DNA from: Piscicola geometra
Lineage: Eukaryota > Annelida > Clitellata > Hirudinida > Piscicolidae
Reading direction: 5' to 3'
Length of the DNA stretch: 64,000 nt
Assembly (NCBI GenBank): GCA_943735955.1
Contig: OX030962.1
Location: 6,414,120-6,478,119, forward strand
Shown here: piece by piece, positions 59,321 through 64,000 of the stretch
Layout of the letters: each line of letters opens with the position of its first letter
How positions within the stretch are numbered: position 1 is the stretch's first letter
Translations under genes and position numbers: made by a program
Notes under the pieces: generated by a model
Databases searched by the model: none
What the model saw: only the letters and a program-made list of their open reading frames with translations
Told to the model about the DNA's origin: nothing

Positions 59321-61933
59321 AAATAATAATTTGTATTTTATTTAATATTTTCTGAACTATTCAAAGATTTTCGGTGTCAAAATCATCGTCGAAGAGGTCC
59401 TGCATTCTTTGGTTACTTGAGGAGCTTGCAGAACCTCCCATTGCTCTGCACCTATTGAGACGTTAAGAGGAACATGGCAAGGAATTGTCACGACCCCCTT
59501 GGAAACGTGTTACAGTCTTTCTGAGAAACTGTCAAAACTCCGACCTTTTAAGAGCAATTTGAGCTTTTTAATCATTTACCGAACACATTTGTCCTTTATA
59601 AACGCACAAATTTCGAATAGATTATCAACAGTGAACAAGAAAATGTACTTTGAAATCGCCGTGCGTCAGACACGAAGACTTGGTCAATTTTGAATTTTAA
59701 AAAAATGAAAAACTAACTCAAAATAAATTAAAGCATAATTTAAAATGTGAATCGAATGATGCGCTATAGAAATTAATGAAAAGTCCCATGACACCTTTCT
59801 AGGGTGCCAGTGTGGCGGTAGTGAAACAATGGCAGGAAACCTATTTGGCAGTTATGCGTTTGAGTGAGTGGTAAAGCAGTTACTTGAGTTGTATGAGGTT
59901 ATATTATAAGATTAATTATAATTTATTAAAGTATTTCACTTAAAGGATAGATTTAAACGGCTTTTAATTAGATAGAGTTACCGAAATACAAAGTTACATT
60001 TAGAACTGTTTGAGAAATGAAAGTAACTGACCATAATTGCGACTGACAATTTTAACGAGTAACTATGAGTTATATTGTTATTAGATAGTGAAACGAAGCA
60101 ATAATGAAATTAAATAATTGATAATTAATTGATCATTAATTGAAATATTTCCCACTAATTGAGGCTGCTGGAAGTAGAGCATCCCCCATCAAAAAGCTAC
60201 AGACATAGGTGATGCCTTGAAAAAGTTAAAACGTTCAGTGGGCAAGAGTTAGTTCTTAGTGAAACGTTCAGTGATTGTGGATAGAAGTTAAATTCTAGAA
60301 ATAGTATATGGACGAGAAATGATAGTCACATTTATGAAATAGAAATTTTTTTTACTGTGTAGAAGTACACGATGTAAAAGAATATTTTAAAGATTCGATC
60401 GGTTGATTTGAACTAGATTATACCGTGACTAACTATAAAGTTACATTACAATAAGTTACACATGATATTTTGTTTCTATTCATATATTCAACGTTTAAAA
60501 CTATTAAATAAATTATATTTGTTTATATAATAGCCTGTAAGCCTAGCTCGATGTCTAAGCATTGTATTGGTAAGCAGAAGAAGTTGAAACTTTGATTTGG
60601 AATCTAAGCAGCAACCAAAGCTTATATCGAAACACTACATTGCAAGAGATGAAACAAACTGGGTGCTGAATTGAAGTCAAACAAAAGTGATTGAGTAAAC
60701 ATTTTTGTCGATACTTTAGTTAGTCGAAATGACGAGAAAGCTGTTGAATGTATGCAAGTATTTAGTTTGAGGGAAGAAGTTTTAGTGGGTGCATAAAAAT
60801 TATTCGATAAATTACTAAAAAGTCCTTTAACAGCTAACTATTGAAAGAAATTATTAAAACTATTTGATGAACAGAGCAAGATTTAGTTCTAAAACTAGGA
60901 GTGAAGCATCTAGAGAGTTAAGGAATAAATACTAAGCTAATATTTGGACCCAAACCAACTGACAGAGAAGAATGCATGCATCACAGTAGAAGGAGAATTA
61001 TATGAAATTCGAGAAATTATATTAAAAAAACTAAAACTAAAATATAATTGTAATAATAAACTGATTATTAATTGTATGTAGACTTCCTTTAAACTAGATT
61101 AATATTGAGAGAAGGTCAAAACATGATTGCTAGTAGCAAGAGTCAAACCACATAGTAGGTGCCACAAACCCAAACAACTTTTAGGACCACATAGACTTTA
61201 GAACGAAAAAACAACTTGAATAAAAATTATTTCTCAAATAAAACCTGCAACCAGACAATAAGCCAAATTCATCTTCAAATGTCATCTTCATTATAAACTA
61301 GGAGCGACAATGATCGAGTGTTGAGCGCCTAGGTACGCTCGATTTGATGAGAGAAAAATATCATCTGATCAGGCGTGATAATGAAATACTAAGCAACGGA
61401 CTGAATAGAAAAGTGAATGAAAAGTCGGAGAATGGTCAAATTGTAGATAGGTAATTGCGGTTGAATACTCAGAATGCCGTTGCAGAATTGAAGTCTTAGA
61501 AAAAATGTGTGTAGTGAAGCGTGAAGAATGATGATTTAGAAGATAGATTGTATATAAGCATTAAAATGATGATTTAGAATGAAGTTAAAGTGAATAAAAG
61601 CAGTTTAATACACCTATTTAGATTCATTTGATTTACTTTCACGGCATTTTTAAGCCATTTATGAGCAAATAAAAAACAAAAGTGCTGACTAAAAGTGAAA
61701 TTTCAAATATCGCCATTCACTCTTCCAAGGCAAGCTGGAACTACAGCGTAGACGACAAAAACCAGTGTAATGTTACGAAAAGTAAGTCTACTACACATAC
61801 AGGAACGAGAAAGCGACTGAAAAATAGTGGCTTAAACTCTGAATGATTTACAAAGTGTTTTGTGTGTTTGTTGTGTGTGTGTGTCTTGTGATGTGTGTAT
61901 GTGTTTGTATTTGTGTACGATTTTTATGATTTT

Positions 61934-62087
61934 TTATGTGTTTTGTGTGTTTGTATTTATCTTGTTTAGTGGCTCAGTAACGCAGTTACATTCCCTTAAG
62001 AACTTGCAGCATTCTTCCTCGTCGCAGCAAGCGTGAAGGCGCCTTTCGTTACATTCCTTCACACGCACTCCTCTTAACTTTGTGATT
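61934..62087 (-). CDS. Weak Cys-rich exon candidate
   Basis: After an acceptor (gtgatttcag) one frame reads 50 codons to a TAA and includes VKECNERRLHACCDEEECC and KFLRECNCV, with nine cysteines clustered as in small disulfide-rich secreted domains. Its phase does not match the exon ending at 62472, so it is not simply the end of that gene. There is no family match that I know of; a chance frame is quite possible. Confidence 0.2.
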
Positions 62088-62471
62088 CTGAAATCACCCG
62101 CGAAAATCCTCCTTTAGTCACACCCTTGGTTGATGCAACGACGACACGATCGGTTGTTCTTAGTAGACGAAAACTTCGAAAGGGAAGCATGAGAACGTAG
62201 ATGGATCAAGCGGGAAGTGACTCCGTTGAAACTTCCTCTAATATTTTCAACAACAAATAACCAGCATAAAGGTCAGATATGTAGCATTATCTCCCGGCGT
62301 GTAACATTATCTCTGCAAACAATACAAGAACACCTAAACTACACCTCCATGAATCATCCTTCACCAATCAATTCACCACCATCACTCATCCCATCGACAC
62401 TTCACTCCTCCTCCCTCCTTCTTGCCTCATTCAAGGGCGGTGTTTCCCTCATGGTCTCTAGCACTGCTCAC

Positions 62472-64000
62472 CGTCTTACTAGGCCTGAAAGTCATCATTG
62501 GGCGGGTGCCTGCAGACTGTCTCAGCCTCCTCAACGGGTTCGTATCCAAGGAGACAGCGTCATCGGCCATAAGGTCGTCGGTCGTTGCGATGGGAGCGGG
62601 ACGACCGGGGATGATGGGCGCTCGTAGGCTGGAGCGTTGTCCTGTCAACGAGCCTGAGCGGGATTTGTACGCCGAGAGAAGGCTGGAGGAGTTGTTGGCG
62701 TTGCTGCTGTGGTTGCCTTTGGAGGGTGCATGGGAGGGTGCATGGGAGGGTGCATGGGGTCTATCGGAGTGGATGGAGTCGTTGGAGCGTTGGGTGGATC
62801 GCTGCAAGGAGGAAGTGTCGATCGAACGTGGGGAAGATATGCCTGGTGAGTGGCGATGTAGGTGGTTGTCAGTGTGGTGATTAGGATAATGGAGCAGAAA
62901 AAACAAAATCCTTAACAAGTGTCTGACTCAGTACAACGACAAAACATGCCAACAACCTCAACAAGTCAAAGTGACAACCATGGAAAGAGCATATGCTCCA
63001 ATACAAAATTGATTAATTTCAATATTGCAATTTAAAATAAAATACATTCCAAGCGGCAAATCATCCAAATAACAAGCACAACGGCATCAATGACTCACTG
63101 GCTTTCAGGTCATCTCTGGAGAGTGGCTTGGCGGGAACCATGGGAGGACGGGTGAGAGGTCTTACAGGCTCGCTAGCTAAGGTCTGTGGTAGGTGGCAAT
63201 GATGGTGGTGGAGATAATAATAATAATAAATCATGATAATTTTAGCTTTAAATAGCGCCCAGTCTCGGCAAATGAAGCGCTCAAAAATGGAATAGAGGGA
63301 GATTGCTTGTGGTGGTCCGTATAGGTGGATGGTGATTGATTTTAAAGGTAAAGATTGATCAGTAAGATAAACCATTCTGCTTAAAGATTTTCCAACACAT
63401 TTGATTAATTAAAAACTAATAATTTAAACAATTTGAAAAAGAATAAAATTGAGAAAAAATTATTATTATTATTATTCCTCTCCTTATATTTTAATTTTAA
63501 ATGAAAATAATTTTAAAACCCTTGAACCCCCACCCCCACCTCCCACCCCCCCACTTAAAACACCAAGGATAACATACTGAAGTCTTGTACTTGGCATCGT
63601 CGTTGAGGCCGCTGGTGGAGTCTTTACGGGACGAGGTTGAGGGAGAGTCGAAAGGACTATCATCATCATCATCACCCGCGTCGTCGTGAGACGTCGTGTG
63701 GTAGTTGTAGTTGTGGTTGTTGTTGTTTGATTTGAATGTTGAAGTGTTGTTTTTTATGTGGTTTTTGTTGTTGTTGTGGTTGAAGTTCTCTGAGACCAGA
63801 GTGATTCTATCTAGATTTATTTTTGTTGCAGTGTTGTTGTTGGCAACATTATCTGTTGCACCACCACCATTATTGTTTTTATTGTTGTAGTAGGAGCTGT
63901 TGCGGTAGACGTTGTCATAAGGATGGCCTGTTCCCTCGCTGCTGGAGTCGGCATCCACATGCGACCTTCTCAACAACAACAACGACGACGAAGTGCCATT
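62472..64000 (-). CDS. Ser/Asn-rich disordered protein, partial, three exons seen
   Basis: Exons 64000-63578 (continues off the window), 63183-63099 and 62842-62472 join in phase (0, then 1) with good GTATGT, GTGAGT and GTGAGC donors. The product is low in hydrophobic residues: SSSEGTGHPYDNVYRNSSYY, Asn-rich runs, an Asp run, [37 protein letters not shown], three HAPS units from a 12-bp repeat, then RAPIIPGRPAPIATTDD and TNPLRRLRQSAGTRPMMTFR. PYDNVY and the proline stretches could be phosphotyrosine and SH3 docking sites, as in cytoplasmic tails of receptors or adaptor proteins. I do not recognise the family, and both ends of the gene are missing. Confidence 0.6.

Larger units (their letters stand above)
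59061..62471. other. Mostly empty intergenic region
   Basis: AT-rich sequence between the PRMT6-like stop and the next minus-strand gene. It should contain the PRMT6 3' UTR and perhaps 3' exons of the right-hand gene. Apart from a weak Cys-rich frame at 61934-62087 I see nothing to annotate. Confidence 0.5.

Overview
The window is nuclear DNA from an animal, most likely an invertebrate bilaterian. It is AT-rich, its genes are split by many GT-AG introns, and it carries tRNA-derived SINEs and an extreme load of micro- and minisatellites. Abl begins with a Drosophila-like myristoylated start (MGAKQGKD), while several Abl exons have exactly the sizes I remember for human ABL1. The phylum cannot be fixed from the sequence alone. 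All gene models below were assembled by hand from splice sites, reading phase and remembered family motifs; no search was run.

Layout, left to right. 0.1-8.3 kb (minus): a CBL-type E3 ubiquitin ligase with complete tyrosine-kinase-binding region and RING, a highly acidic middle and a short tail. 9.1-11.6 kb (minus): a secreted alpha-carbonic-anhydrase-like protein that has lost all three zinc histidines. 12.9-23.2 kb (minus): a complete Abl tyrosine kinase in 13 coding exons (about 1,173 residues), with an Asn-rich insertion in its SH3 domain. 24.3-48.1 kb (minus): a complete stomatin/MEC-2-like gene in 10 coding exons (325 residues). 49-53 kb: weak, unrecognised exon candidates on the minus strand. 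54.6-59.1 kb (plus): a PRMT6-like type I arginine methyltransferase with at least 10 introns. 59-62.4 kb: essentially empty. 62.5-64 kb (minus): exons of a long, Ser/Asn-rich, probably disordered protein that runs off the right edge.

How the genes relate: CBL ubiquitinates activated tyrosine kinases and their partners, and Abl is such a kinase, so their linkage about 4.6 kb apart is notable but may be chance. Stomatin is a membrane scaffold, the CA-like protein is secreted, and PRMT6 is nuclear, so no operon-like logic applies.

The most unusual theme is the relation between tandem repeats and splice sites. Several introns are 75-90% (CA)n or (CAT)n, and in three Abl introns the minisatellite unit looks like a tandem copy of the intron's own 3' splice site with the obligatory AG changed to AA. 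Repeat-encoded Asn/Asp tracts also lie within the coding sequences of CBL, Abl, PRMT6 and the right-edge gene.
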